64,000 nt of DNA from Sphingomonas sp. PP-F2F-A104-K0414 (lineage in GTDB: Bacteria > Pseudomonadota > Alphaproteobacteria > Sphingomonadales > Sphingomonadaceae), in NCBI RefSeq assembly GCF_004340945.1, contig NZ_SLYD01000009.1, positions 102,832 to 166,831 on the forward strand. Direction: 5' to 3'. A program made the translations under genes and the position numbers. Below, piece after piece: positions 36,273 through 44,859 of this stretch. The notes below the pieces were generated by a model. The model was given only the letters and a program-made list of their open reading frames with translations, was not told the origin of the DNA and did not search any database. The stretch's first letter is position 1. Every line of letters begins with the position of its first letter.

Positions 36273-36776
36273 CTACCCGGGCCCAAGTTCCTGACGGCCT
36301 ACCTGCCTCATCGAGGCCGAGATCCGAGCGACGACCCTGTCCCAAACGCCGTTGTGCGCTCTAGGATATTCCGCGTGGAGCACGATGCTGCCCGATCGGC
36401 TGTAGCGGGCGACATAGTATACGACCGTAGCCCCCCTGACACACGAATAGGCCGCAAGGCTGTCCTTCAAGACCCGGTATGATGGAGGCCAGGCGGTACA
36501 GTCGGATCGCTTCAGCGACATGTCGCCCTCGGGATCGTTCCCTGGAAAGCCAGGTCGGGGTTCGGTTATCGTCTCGAACGTGATTCGTGCGGCATCGTTG
36601 CTCACGAACACGAGAGATCGGGGATCGCGTTTGCGCTTCAAAAGGGCGGTCGGTATCTCAAGTGACGATCCATGGACGTCACTGATCCGAGACCATCCGG
36701 GAGGAGGAAACTGATCCGCTTTGGCAGGAGCGCCAAGTAGCGTGCCGCTCAAAAGCGGAGCAATGTATCGCATCAT
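36273..36776 (-). CDS. Hypothetical exported protein
   Basis: A 167-residue protein starting at ATG 36776 (MMRYIAPLLSGTLLGAPAKA, then D), a signal peptide with cleavage after AKA. The mature part (WSRISDVHGSSLEIPTALLK, ITFETITEPRPGFPGNDPEG, YYVARYSRSGSIVLHAEYPR) looks like a small beta-rich periplasmic protein of the type often encoded in sphingomonads, function unknown. The frame is open to 36851, but the upstream part lacks a ribosome site and would hide the signal peptide. It is not obviously related to the flanking defence-like genes. Confidence 0.65.
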   Translation of the reverse strand: MMRYIAPLLSGTLLGAPAKADQFPPPGWSRISDVHGSSLEIPTALLKRKRDPRSLVFVSNDAARITFETITEPRPGFPGNDPEGDMSLKRSDCTAWPPSYRVLKDSLAAYSCVRGATVVYYVARYSRSGSIVLHAEYPRAHNGVWDRVVARISASMRQVGRQELGPG

Positions 36777-36960
36777 GTCTTTTGAATCCGGTCCGAATCG
36801 AAGTACATTAGGCTCGGGGAAAATGATGAACGCAATTGCTGCTTTTAACATCTAGAAAGCCGAGCAGGAAGCTTTCGTCCTTCACTATAGAGTTAAACTG
36901 CGGACATGCCGCCGTGCGTCAGGCCTCAGCCCGCGCAGCCGGTGCTCCCGATTCGAAGGC

Positions 36961-38094
36961 TTAATCGGTCTCGTGGTCCGGCTCGACCGCACCAAAATCG
37001 AAGGTAACGTAGCGGGCCCCCTCGGTCGCTATCTCGACGATAGCCTCGTCCGCGCCGCCATGCCGAGACACCCGTGCGACAACCGCCACGTCCAGAGGGA
37101 TGTCGCGAATGACCGTCGCACCGCCGATGGCAATCTGATCGCCATCCCAGGAATCCCTGATTGAGAACGAGAAGCTCGCCTCGGCCTCCACAGTGCTCGC
37201 GACCACGAAGGACAGCGTCAACGACGTTTCGTCGGAGGCGATGACCGCGACATCGGCGGCGGCCGGCGGCTCCCAATCCTTCAAAGCGAAGCCTTCGAGA
37301 TCCACGTCGTGGAACAGATAGGACTGCGCCTGCACCTCGGGGTTTATGCTATCCACATAGCGGTTAAGCGTCGACGCCAGCTCGACATGGGCCATTCTGC
37401 CCTTCTCTGCGAAAAGCGACGTGGCCCGCTCAACATTGTGCGTCTCCGCTTGGTGGAAAAGTCCAAGTGCCGTCGGCAGGGCGTCCGTCACGATCACCCA
37501 TTTCGCTTCCCGAGCGAAATCCGACCAGCCTGAATCGGCTGCAACCGCCAGAACATGCCTTCCGTTACGCTCGCCCCATTGCTCGAGCTCCAGAAGAGCG
37601 ATCGCATCTGGGAATTCCGCCTTCTTCCCCTTGCCTGTCTCGAACGGCGGAAGCGTCGCGAAATAGCTTACCAGTAAACCATCGATGTCGACGAGCGCAC
37701 CGGCAGTAAGCCGCTCGACCTCCATGTCATCAAGGTAGGCGGCAATCCGCGTCTCCACCTCGTCGACGGTACTTCCGTCGACGGCAAGCGCATTAGGCAC
37801 GCACGACACCGCCTTCGCGTCCGGACGTCTGAAGCGGACGAGCTCCCGGAGCGCCGCTTCGAGCGACGCATTCGCCTTCTCGGCGTCGCGGATCATATGC
37901 GATCGGATCTCACCAAGGACCACATCAGTCAGAAGGAAGCGGACCGGCGAACCGACGAACTGCTCCATCGCGGTCAATGATGGGGAATCAAGATTGCACG
38001 AGAACCGGTCAAAGACGCTCGTATCTATGGTGATACCGCCGATCCCGCCGGCGGCGACCATCCGCTCCAGTTCCGCTGTTTCGAACTCGGGCAT
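36961..38094 (-). CDS. PIN-domain protein (DUF4935-like)
   Basis: A 377-residue protein. Residues 15-210 form a PIN-type ribonuclease domain: GGITIDTSVFDRF (first Asp), FLLTDVVLGEIRSHM (Glu), KKAEFPDAIALLELEQWG (Asp) and HVLAVAADSGWSDFA (last Asp), the four-acidic-residue arrangement of PIN domains with the long helical insert of DUF4935. The C-terminal 150 residues are predicted beta-rich (LTLSFVVASTVEAEASFSFS, VARVSRHGGADEAIVEIATE). No antitoxin-like gene sits upstream, so this is more like the large standalone PIN proteins than a VapC toxin. It lies 122 bases downstream of the STAND gene in the same direction and may be cotranscribed with it. Confidence 0.75.
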   Translation of the reverse strand: MPEFETAELERMVAAGGIGGITIDTSVFDRFSCNLDSPSLTAMEQFVGSPVRFLLTDVVLGEIRSHMIRDAEKANASLEAALRELVRFRRPDAKAVSCVPNALAVDGSTVDEVETRIAAYLDDMEVERLTAGALVDIDGLLVSYFATLPPFETGKGKKAEFPDAIALLELEQWGERNGRHVLAVAADSGWSDFAREAKWVIVTDALPTALGLFHQAETHNVERATSLFAEKGRMAHVELASTLNRYVDSINPEVQAQSYLFHDVDLEGFALKDWEPPAAADVAVIASDETSLTLSFVVASTVEAEASFSFSIRDSWDGDQIAIGGATVIRDIPLDVAVVARVSRHGGADEAIVEIATEGARYVTFDFGAVEPDHETD

Positions 38095-38216
38095 TGGCGT
38101 AGAGTCCCCATTCGCGCGAGCGGGTAGTTGCCGCGTACGAGCCAGCTAGCCCGATGTTCGCCATCGGATCAACAGGCCTTCGCCGACACCTGGCCGTTCC
38201 GCGCGGAGCCGCCCCG

Positions 38217-41200
38217 CTACGTATCGACGGCGATGGCCTCGATTTGCATCCTCGTCTGATCATCAGGTTCGAGTCCGAGCATCGCGACGACCGCGCCGAG
38301 CAGCCGTTTCGTATGCTCCCACCCCCGACCGCCAGTCTTGAGCACCATCACCACGTCATCGGACAGCGCCTCGGTGGACGGTCCTCGCCGTCGAAGACCT
38401 GCTTTCGCACCCCATTGCCTCGTCACAAGCGTCACGACCGGCTCCGCTCCCAATGCCATGACGTGGGGCTGATTGAGGTACTGGGCAAACATCGCGTGGC
38501 ACTGAATCAGCTGCGACGACGAGAGCGGCTGCCAGAGGGCGGACGCGAGCGCCGCAGCGCATTGCTCGGCCCATGTTTTCGCGCGTCCCTCAACCATTAG
38601 ACGCCAGGGGTCGACCTTTCCGCGCACGAATAGATCGTCAAGGAAATCTACGAACGCCACGATGCCACTGGCCTGCGAATGGGCGCACGCGTACTGCCGC
38701 CAGCGCTCCAGCGGCATCTCGTCCAGTCGGTCCTTGGCCGCCAGATCATAGACGGCGGCGCACATCTGGGCGAGTGCCATGTCAACCAGTCCGTCAGTCC
38801 ACGGACGTTCCAGGCCATCGCTGAGGCGCAGTGCATCTCCACGCTGGGAACCGACACCCGCGCGTTCGGTAAGCGCATCAGCCTGCATCAACGAATCCCG
38901 GACGAGCAGACCGTAGTCTTCGGTCTCACGGGCAACGCGCATCAGTGTCGACGGCACGATCAACCGGAGGGAGGCATAGCGGGTCGCTCGCAACCGCTCG
39001 ATGTGGCGACCGCCGATGGCCCTAACGTCCCCCACCGCCAACGCCGCATCCACGAGATCGAGAGTCATTAGATCCAGCGGCGGGGCGACGCCCGTTCCCG
39101 TCTCGAACGGCTCGATGTTGCTGCACATCCCCACCACGTTCCCGAGCGTCCCGTCTCGCGGGGGGCCACGCTCGGCCATCAGGCCCAGAGCACCCGCTAG
39201 CCGCCTTCTCAGGGAAAGCCACGGCTCCTTCTCGCCACCCCCGTCCATTTGAACCAACAGGTCGAGAGTGCTTTCCAACCCGATCACTCCCGAGACGACG
39301 TCACCGCCAAGGAAGCGTGCTAACGCTCCGTCCGTCGCGAGACCAACCACAAAGGACTCGTTCGAACAGTCCGCGCCGAGCGGCATTGCCGCTTTGAACC
39401 ACTCCGCACTGAGCGACCACTCTCCGGCCTTGGCAGCTGCGATCGCGCCGTCCCGGTGGGCGAAGGCCGCTTCCAATTTGCCACGCTTCGTCAACCAATC
39501 GGGGAGGACCTTCCTCCAGATCGATACAGCGCCGGGCGCGTCCCCCGCATGACTTAGCGCACGAGCTTTAGCCGCTTTCAAAGTCGCCAGCGAACCAAGC
39601 CGTGCCAGAAGCGAGTCCGCCAATCTCACCGCTTCCAAGGGCGCAGCAAGCTGCTCGTCCACCATCCGCACGAGCACGACCGAGAAGGCTTCTGATAGAG
39701 CGGGTATCGAAGCGGCGATGCCGAACTCGACCGCACGATGAAACAGTTCGCGCAAATCCTCCCATCGAGGGTCCTTGGACGAATGACGCTCAAGCCACAG
39801 ACGCTCGGCGATATGCTCGGCCTGCTCCGGTATGCCGACAAGCGCACCGGTGATCTCTAGCCTCTCCGCGAATGGCAGTTGCTCGACGACGTCAAGCAAC
39901 TGCTCGAGATCCGACGTGCCCTGTACGCGCGACAGCAAGGCGAAGCTGACGAAGTCACCGAGGGCGGCCGATGATGTAAGTTCGACGTCATTGGAAGACA
40001 GTCCAGCGCGCAAGCTTTCACCCAAGCTGGACTGCTGCAATTCCCGCGACACCCTTCGGAACTCCAGCGCGCGGGTGACCAGCGCGGGGATCGGATAGGC
40101 CACCTCGACCTGCTTGAGGATCTGCATATGAAAGACGAACCTGAAGTAGAGCGTACTGTCATCGCCGGCCGCAGCCGTGCTCTCGGCATCAAAGCGCTCT
40201 GCCACGTGCATGGCGAGATCCGCGTTCACCGCCGCTGCGATGCGGTACTGGAATATCCTGAAGAGGAAAGCGTCCAACGGGCGCTCAAATGGAAGCCGAT
40301 CTCCGGAACTCGTCGCGAACGCGGCATACAGGCCGCAAACCTCACCGATGCTCTGCCAGACCTCGTCCGACTTCGCGAAAAGACTGGGTAGAAGATACGC
40401 AAGGGGTCCGGCGGAGCCGCCCTGCAGGCAGTGGCCCATCACTGCGGCTACGTCGAACGGCGTCAGCTTCGCATCCATGAGGAATATCCACGCCACCTTC
40501 GCATGCGTGGCCTTCGTCCATTCCCTCCCACGCGCCTGCTCGGCAGCATCCCGAACCAGCGGAGAAACGCGGAATTCATCCGTGTCCATCTGCTCAAGCC
40601 AGGGTCCGGCGATGCGGTCAACGGCCTCGCCCGGCTCGATCAATGCGGTCTCGAGTCTTGCGAGCGCCATCAGCCGGTTGCGGGACATGCGCGTGCTGAC
40701 GAGGCTCGCGCGGTAAAGCAGTTCCTTCGCCTCGTCGGGCATTCGAGCGATTATGCGCCGAGCCTCCGTGCGGACGCGATCGCTGTCCCTACTCGGAGCT
40801 ACGATCTCGCTGGGCCTAGGCAGCGGGAAGCCCTGTGCCCTGATCTCCGCCACCCTCGCGTATAGAAGCTGCGGATGACCGAGCGAAGTGAGCGTGAGTA
40901 TGTTCGTCCAACCCGTGCGCAAACCCGCAGGGCAACCTTCCTGGGCGAGAAAGCCTTCCGTTTCGGCCTCGTCGAACGGCGGCATCAGCAGTTCGGCGTC
41001 CCGAATTAGACCCAAGCTCTCCGACAGTCGCGGCGGCAGTTCGCGGTCCGAGGTCAGGAGGATCGCTCCCCCAAGCTCCCTCTGCGTGGCGGCAATGGCG
41101 GCGAGCGCGCTCTCGATCAGGCGTGGGTCGCCATGCGTGTCGATATCGTCGAGGACGATGGTCAGCGCCCTGCCCCGCCGCTGCAGCTGAGTGCGGGCTT

Positions 41201-42242
41201 GCATGAGCCGCCGCTTCGCCTCCTCGGGTGCCAGATCGCGCAACGCCAACCACGCGGTCGCCTCACCACGCATCGCGCTGGCCGCCATCATGGTCTTGCC
41301 CGTTCCCGTCGCCCCGTGAAGGAGCGCCACCCCACTCGACAGGGCGGTCCGAAGGCGATGTTCGAGAGCGATCCTCTGGAAATAGCGGGGAAGTATCGGC
41401 GGGGCCGCCTCCAACACGACCATACCCGCCTCGACGAGCTGGGAATCATCAGAAGGCCTGCGGGCGGCCGCAATGAGGGCGGCCAGATCCTGCTTCGGTA
41501 GCTGAATGGTGGTCGCCTCGGCGAAAAGCCTTAGAAAGCCGCCCCTGGTGAGCGCGGGCGCGCCTCTGGTTCTTGCGGCGTCAAACGCCGCGACATAGAG
41601 TTTATCGAATGCCTGCTCCGCATCCGTTGGAGCTACCGATGACGCGGCTCCATGCTCGACCAGGCGATCCTTGATGCGCCGAACCAGACTGTCGCAGTCT
41701 TCCTGGCCGGCCATCCACGTCATCGGTCCTATAAGGCGCGCCAGATGCACTTCCGGATTCGCGCTGGTCAGAAACGAGTGGAGAGATACCGACGGTTTCA
41801 ATTCCTTCAGTATGAACGCCACGAGCCGACCGGCCGCCTCCAACGATGTCGCGTTCGGGGTATGGCCTGTGGAATTCCATAGAGCGAGCCCGGGCAATTC
41901 GCCGAACGGATGGTCCCTTTCGAACCCGATCTGAGAGGTCGTCACGTACCGAGTGCGCACCGTCCGTGTGGGGTTCGCCTCCACATGGGCCCAGTGATTG
42001 TTGATCGTATCGATGACAGACGACGTGCGGAGGGAGATATTTCCCGAGCCTACCGTGTCCTTGATCTGGTCTAGCGTCGCGGAGCAGCCGGATATCAAAT
42101 CCAGATCCTCGCCGCCCTCCATGAAGATCTCCTCACCGTCTAGGAGATGCAGCCATGCATCGACGCACCGCAGCACCTGGAACACGTAGCCGCGGACCGC
42201 GTCATGCGCCTGCCGAGCCGGATTGGCGGCGATACCGGTCAA
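38217..42242 (-). CDS. STAND-like NTPase with N-terminal PD-(D/E)XK-like nuclease
   Basis: A 1341-residue protein built like antiviral STAND (Avs-type) sensors. Residues 8-115 look like a Cap4/DUF4297-type nuclease: AHDAVRGYVFQVLRCVDAWL, then IFMEGGEDLDLI (Glu45, Asp46, Asp48), then LDQIKD (Gln59-x-Lys61), a PD-(D/E)XK pattern. The NTPase follows with Walker A LLHGATGTGKTM (Gly310-Thr317) and Walker B ALTIVLDDID (359-368), then a winged-helix-like part (RVSPLVRDAAEQARGREW). The remaining 700 residues are helical repeats that could sense a target. No other gene is needed for such proteins to act. Specific family membership needs a profile search. Confidence 0.75.
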   Translation of the reverse strand: MTGIAANPARQAHDAVRGYVFQVLRCVDAWLHLLDGEEIFMEGGEDLDLISGCSATLDQIKDTVGSGNISLRTSSVIDTINNHWAHVEANPTRTVRTRYVTTSQIGFERDHPFGELPGLALWNSTGHTPNATSLEAAGRLVAFILKELKPSVSLHSFLTSANPEVHLARLIGPMTWMAGQEDCDSLVRRIKDRLVEHGAASSVAPTDAEQAFDKLYVAAFDAARTRGAPALTRGGFLRLFAEATTIQLPKQDLAALIAAARRPSDDSQLVEAGMVVLEAAPPILPRYFQRIALEHRLRTALSSGVALLHGATGTGKTMMAASAMRGEATAWLALRDLAPEEAKRRLMQARTQLQRRGRALTIVLDDIDTHGDPRLIESALAAIAATQRELGGAILLTSDRELPPRLSESLGLIRDAELLMPPFDEAETEGFLAQEGCPAGLRTGWTNILTLTSLGHPQLLYARVAEIRAQGFPLPRPSEIVAPSRDSDRVRTEARRIIARMPDEAKELLYRASLVSTRMSRNRLMALARLETALIEPGEAVDRIAGPWLEQMDTDEFRVSPLVRDAAEQARGREWTKATHAKVAWIFLMDAKLTPFDVAAVMGHCLQGGSAGPLAYLLPSLFAKSDEVWQSIGEVCGLYAAFATSSGDRLPFERPLDAFLFRIFQYRIAAAVNADLAMHVAERFDAESTAAAGDDSTLYFRFVFHMQILKQVEVAYPIPALVTRALEFRRVSRELQQSSLGESLRAGLSSNDVELTSSAALGDFVSFALLSRVQGTSDLEQLLDVVEQLPFAERLEITGALVGIPEQAEHIAERLWLERHSSKDPRWEDLRELFHRAVEFGIAASIPALSEAFSVVLVRMVDEQLAAPLEAVRLADSLLARLGSLATLKAAKARALSHAGDAPGAVSIWRKVLPDWLTKRGKLEAAFAHRDGAIAAAKAGEWSLSAEWFKAAMPLGADCSNESFVVGLATDGALARFLGGDVVSGVIGLESTLDLLVQMDGGGEKEPWLSLRRRLAGALGLMAERGPPRDGTLGNVVGMCSNIEPFETGTGVAPPLDLMTLDLVDAALAVGDVRAIGGRHIERLRATRYASLRLIVPSTLMRVARETEDYGLLVRDSLMQADALTERAGVGSQRGDALRLSDGLERPWTDGLVDMALAQMCAAVYDLAAKDRLDEMPLERWRQYACAHSQASGIVAFVDFLDDLFVRGKVDPWRLMVEGRAKTWAEQCAAALASALWQPLSSSQLIQCHAMFAQYLNQPHVMALGAEPVVTLVTRQWGAKAGLRRRGPSTEALSDDVVMVLKTGGRGWEHTKRLLGAVVAMLGLEPDDQTRMQIEAIAVDT

Positions 42243-42681
42243 GCGGCAGCCCCCAACGACGCCGACCAGACGGCCACATCAGACATAGTGTCGCGCACCT
42301 TCCACATCGGTCGCTGCTAGCGGTTCTCCGTGATCGGCAAAAGCCGCGAGTATGGAACGGCGAACAAGTGAGCATCCGAGGCCTTCAGCGACGTGCGCTA
42401 CTCGGTGACCCGACTCAGTTCCGCCGACCGCAGGACACGGCGGTTCGACCACTCATGACCGAGGACGTGCATAATCGTGCGCTGGCTCATTCCGGCCGAC
42501 GCCGGCACCGGTCGCGCCCGGAGAACTGACGTCGGCGTGATGGGCGGAAGCGGCCTTCATACCACGGAGATACCGCCGGACGGCTGCCGGTCCTCCGTGC
42601 AGCCGTCCCGCACCCGTTGACTGACGGTGGCCGAACGATCAGAATCTACGAGACGAAACCGGGCGGCCAATCGCTCCGGTG

Positions 42682-42853
42682 TGTACAGAACATGGGTACA
42701 GAGACCTCCGCGATGGGTACAGAAAATGACGGTTTTCCGCCATTTTTCCTACCCTTGGACCCCTCTCGTAGGGGTCACCAACCACCACCTTCGTGGCGGA
42801 AACGTGCGGTTAAGCCATTCTTTGCTCTTCGCTGGTACAGCAACCTGGTACAG
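42682..42853. repeat. Five GTACAG repeats upstream of the integrase
   Basis: The stretch 42243-42864 has no gene. Its 3' part carries five copies of (G/T)GTACAG in the same orientation: 42682-42688, 42694-42701, 42714-42721, 42833-42840 and 42846-42853. Between the third and fourth copies is a perfect inverted repeat (GACCCCT, CTCGT, AGGGGTC; 42758-42776). Grouped short direct repeats next to an integrase gene resemble recombinase arm-type binding or attachment sites. The left portion (42243-42600) shows nothing recognisable. Confidence 0.5.
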
Positions 42854-42864
42854 CGAGCACCGAA

Positions 42865-44691
42865 ATGGCACTCATGGCGACACCCTGGAAACACCCGGCC
42901 ACCGGCTTCTACTATCTGCGTCGACAGATACCCGCGAAGCTTCGTCCAGCCTTCGACGGGAAGGCGCTGTGGAAGGTGTCACTGGGCACGAAGAGCGCGG
43001 CTGAAGCCAACATCCTGTTCCTGCAGGCCAACGCGGCGTTGGAGCAGCAGTTCGAGGAGATCCGGGGTCGGATCAGGTCAACCGGCGAGCCGCTTCCATC
43101 GCAGCGCGATCAAGCCGGCGACATGATCGCGGCATACTTCCAAGGTCCTGAGCGCGGTGCAGGCGGTTTGAACGGGACAGAACGCCTTCTGCTGGCTCGT
43201 CTGGAGATCGATCGCGGACTCTGGAACATGACGCCCACGGGGTGCTCCCCGGTCGCGGCGTCGGATGCCGATCAGTGGTGGGCGCTTTCCAACAACGCCG
43301 CGATGTTTCGCGACCATGGCGGTACGCGACAGCCGCCACAGGGGCATGCCCCAGGATCGATCTGGCGTTGGAACGACGATGCATTTCGCCCCCAGGCAAA
43401 GGCCAAGCAGATCGAACGTCTGCTCGAACAGGTGGCGCGTCACAACGGCATGGAATGCCAGGACCTGCCCGCGCCCATCGCAGACGAGGCTGTGGCCTAT
43501 CTCAATAGCACGCCCGTCGAAGTCCCGAACACGCGAAAACGCCGGACCGCACCCGGTCGACTCCGCCCCGATCTACGAATGATGGAGCTCTTCGAAAACT
43601 GGAAGCTCGTGATGCAGCCGACGTTGCAGACCGCACACGAGTACGAGGGAGCTGCCCGGGACTTCGTGGATTTCCTAGGGGACATCCCGGTGGAGGACAT
43701 CGAGCAGAACGACCTTCTCGACTATCGCGACGAGGCTCGCCACCTGCCCGCGACCATGCCCAAGGCTGATCGCGCCCTTTCGTTCACCGAGCGGCTTGAT
43801 CGTCATCGCCATTCGGAAGCGGCGCGCATTGGGGCCCCGACGCTGAAGAAGCGCATCGGTGGCATTCAGGCCCTGCTGAGCTTCGCCAAAGGCCAGAAGT
43901 GGATCAGCCGCAACGAGGGCCGTGACGTTCCCGTCGTGGGCTACTCGAAAAGTGGAACGGTATCGCGGCAAACATTTCAGGAGGACGAGCTTCGCCTGTT
44001 GTTCACCAGCCGCCTGTTCATGGCACCACTGACGTGGAAACAGGATCGTGCCGCGGGCGACATGACGCTCTACTGGCTGTTTCTTCTGGGACTGACGACT
44101 GGAGCGCGTCTTGAGGAGATCGGCCAGGCCATGGTCGCGGACGTCAAGACTGACGACGCCATCACGTACATCGACATTGATGATTACGCGGCGACCCATG
44201 ACGAAGACAAATCGATCAAGACCGCGACCTCGAGAAGGCTCGTGCCGATCCATTCGAATCTACTCCGCCTAGGCTTCGATCGTTATCTGAAGGCGTTGGT
44301 CGTGGCAGGTCATACCCGCTTGTTCCCGGACCTCGTATCGAACCAGTTCGGCAAGCGGACGAAGGAAGCGTCGCGAATCGCCAATCGGATCATCGATCGC
44401 TGCGTCTCAAGAGATGCCAGGCTCGTCTTCCACAGCTTTCGGCATGGATTTAAGGATCTCGCTCTCGAGGCAGGCATTCTCGAGCGGATCGTCGATCAGA
44501 TATGCGGCCATGCGCCGACGACCGTCGGCGGCAAATACGGCCAAGGCGTTCGTTTGACCGTGCTCAACCGGGAACTTCATCGCCTGAACTGGTCGTTTCT
44601 GAACTGGGACCGGCTCGCCGCCGCAAGCAAGGAAGTAAAGTGGCACACGCTCGTCGCGGCCATCGATCCTGACTCAAAGAGCCGATCCTGA
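42865..44691 (+). CDS. Site-specific tyrosine integrase
   Basis: A 608-residue integrase of the large type with a DUF6538-like N-terminus (TGFYYLRRQIPAKLRPAFDG, then KALWKVSLGTKSAAEAN). A SAM-like core-binding domain lies at about 235-345 and the catalytic domain at about 370-575: Arg415 in TTGARLEEIGQ, H-x-x-R at His523/Arg526 (VFHSFRHGFKDL), and the nucleophile Tyr558 in GGKYGQG. The ATG at 42865 is used; M5 (42877) also fits. It probably mobilises the neighbouring island; the insertion target is not visible because no tRNA gene is adjacent. Confidence 0.9.
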   Translation: MALMATPWKHPATGFYYLRRQIPAKLRPAFDGKALWKVSLGTKSAAEANILFLQANAALEQQFEEIRGRIRSTGEPLPSQRDQAGDMIAAYFQGPERGAGGLNGTERLLLARLEIDRGLWNMTPTGCSPVAASDADQWWALSNNAAMFRDHGGTRQPPQGHAPGSIWRWNDDAFRPQAKAKQIERLLEQVARHNGMECQDLPAPIADEAVAYLNSTPVEVPNTRKRRTAPGRLRPDLRMMELFENWKLVMQPTLQTAHEYEGAARDFVDFLGDIPVEDIEQNDLLDYRDEARHLPATMPKADRALSFTERLDRHRHSEAARIGAPTLKKRIGGIQALLSFAKGQKWISRNEGRDVPVVGYSKSGTVSRQTFQEDELRLLFTSRLFMAPLTWKQDRAAGDMTLYWLFLLGLTTGARLEEIGQAMVADVKTDDAITYIDIDDYAATHDEDKSIKTATSRRLVPIHSNLLRLGFDRYLKALVVAGHTRLFPDLVSNQFGKRTKEASRIANRIIDRCVSRDARLVFHSFRHGFKDLALEAGILERIVDQICGHAPTTVGGKYGQGVRLTVLNRELHRLNWSFLNWDRLAAASKEVKWHTLVAAIDPDSKSRS

Positions 44692-44859
44692 CATGAGTTC
44701 CAAACATATCGTCCCGAGATAGCGTGGATAAGCGTCGACGCGGTACCGATTGGCGGCAATCGGACCACCTCGCTTGCAGATCTAGCAGTTGTGCTGTCGC
44801 ACACGAGGCCGGAATTGGTCACCGAAACCATGCAGTCTCATTAAGACGGCCCTTTCGCA

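Noticed and set aside
36961..38094. VapC toxin of a VapBC pair
   Set aside because: The protein is far longer than VapC and no small antitoxin gene lies upstream.
38240..38300. GGTTCGAGTCC-like string resembling a tRNA T-loop
   Set aside because: It lies inside the 3' end of the STAND gene and lacks the other arms of a tRNA.
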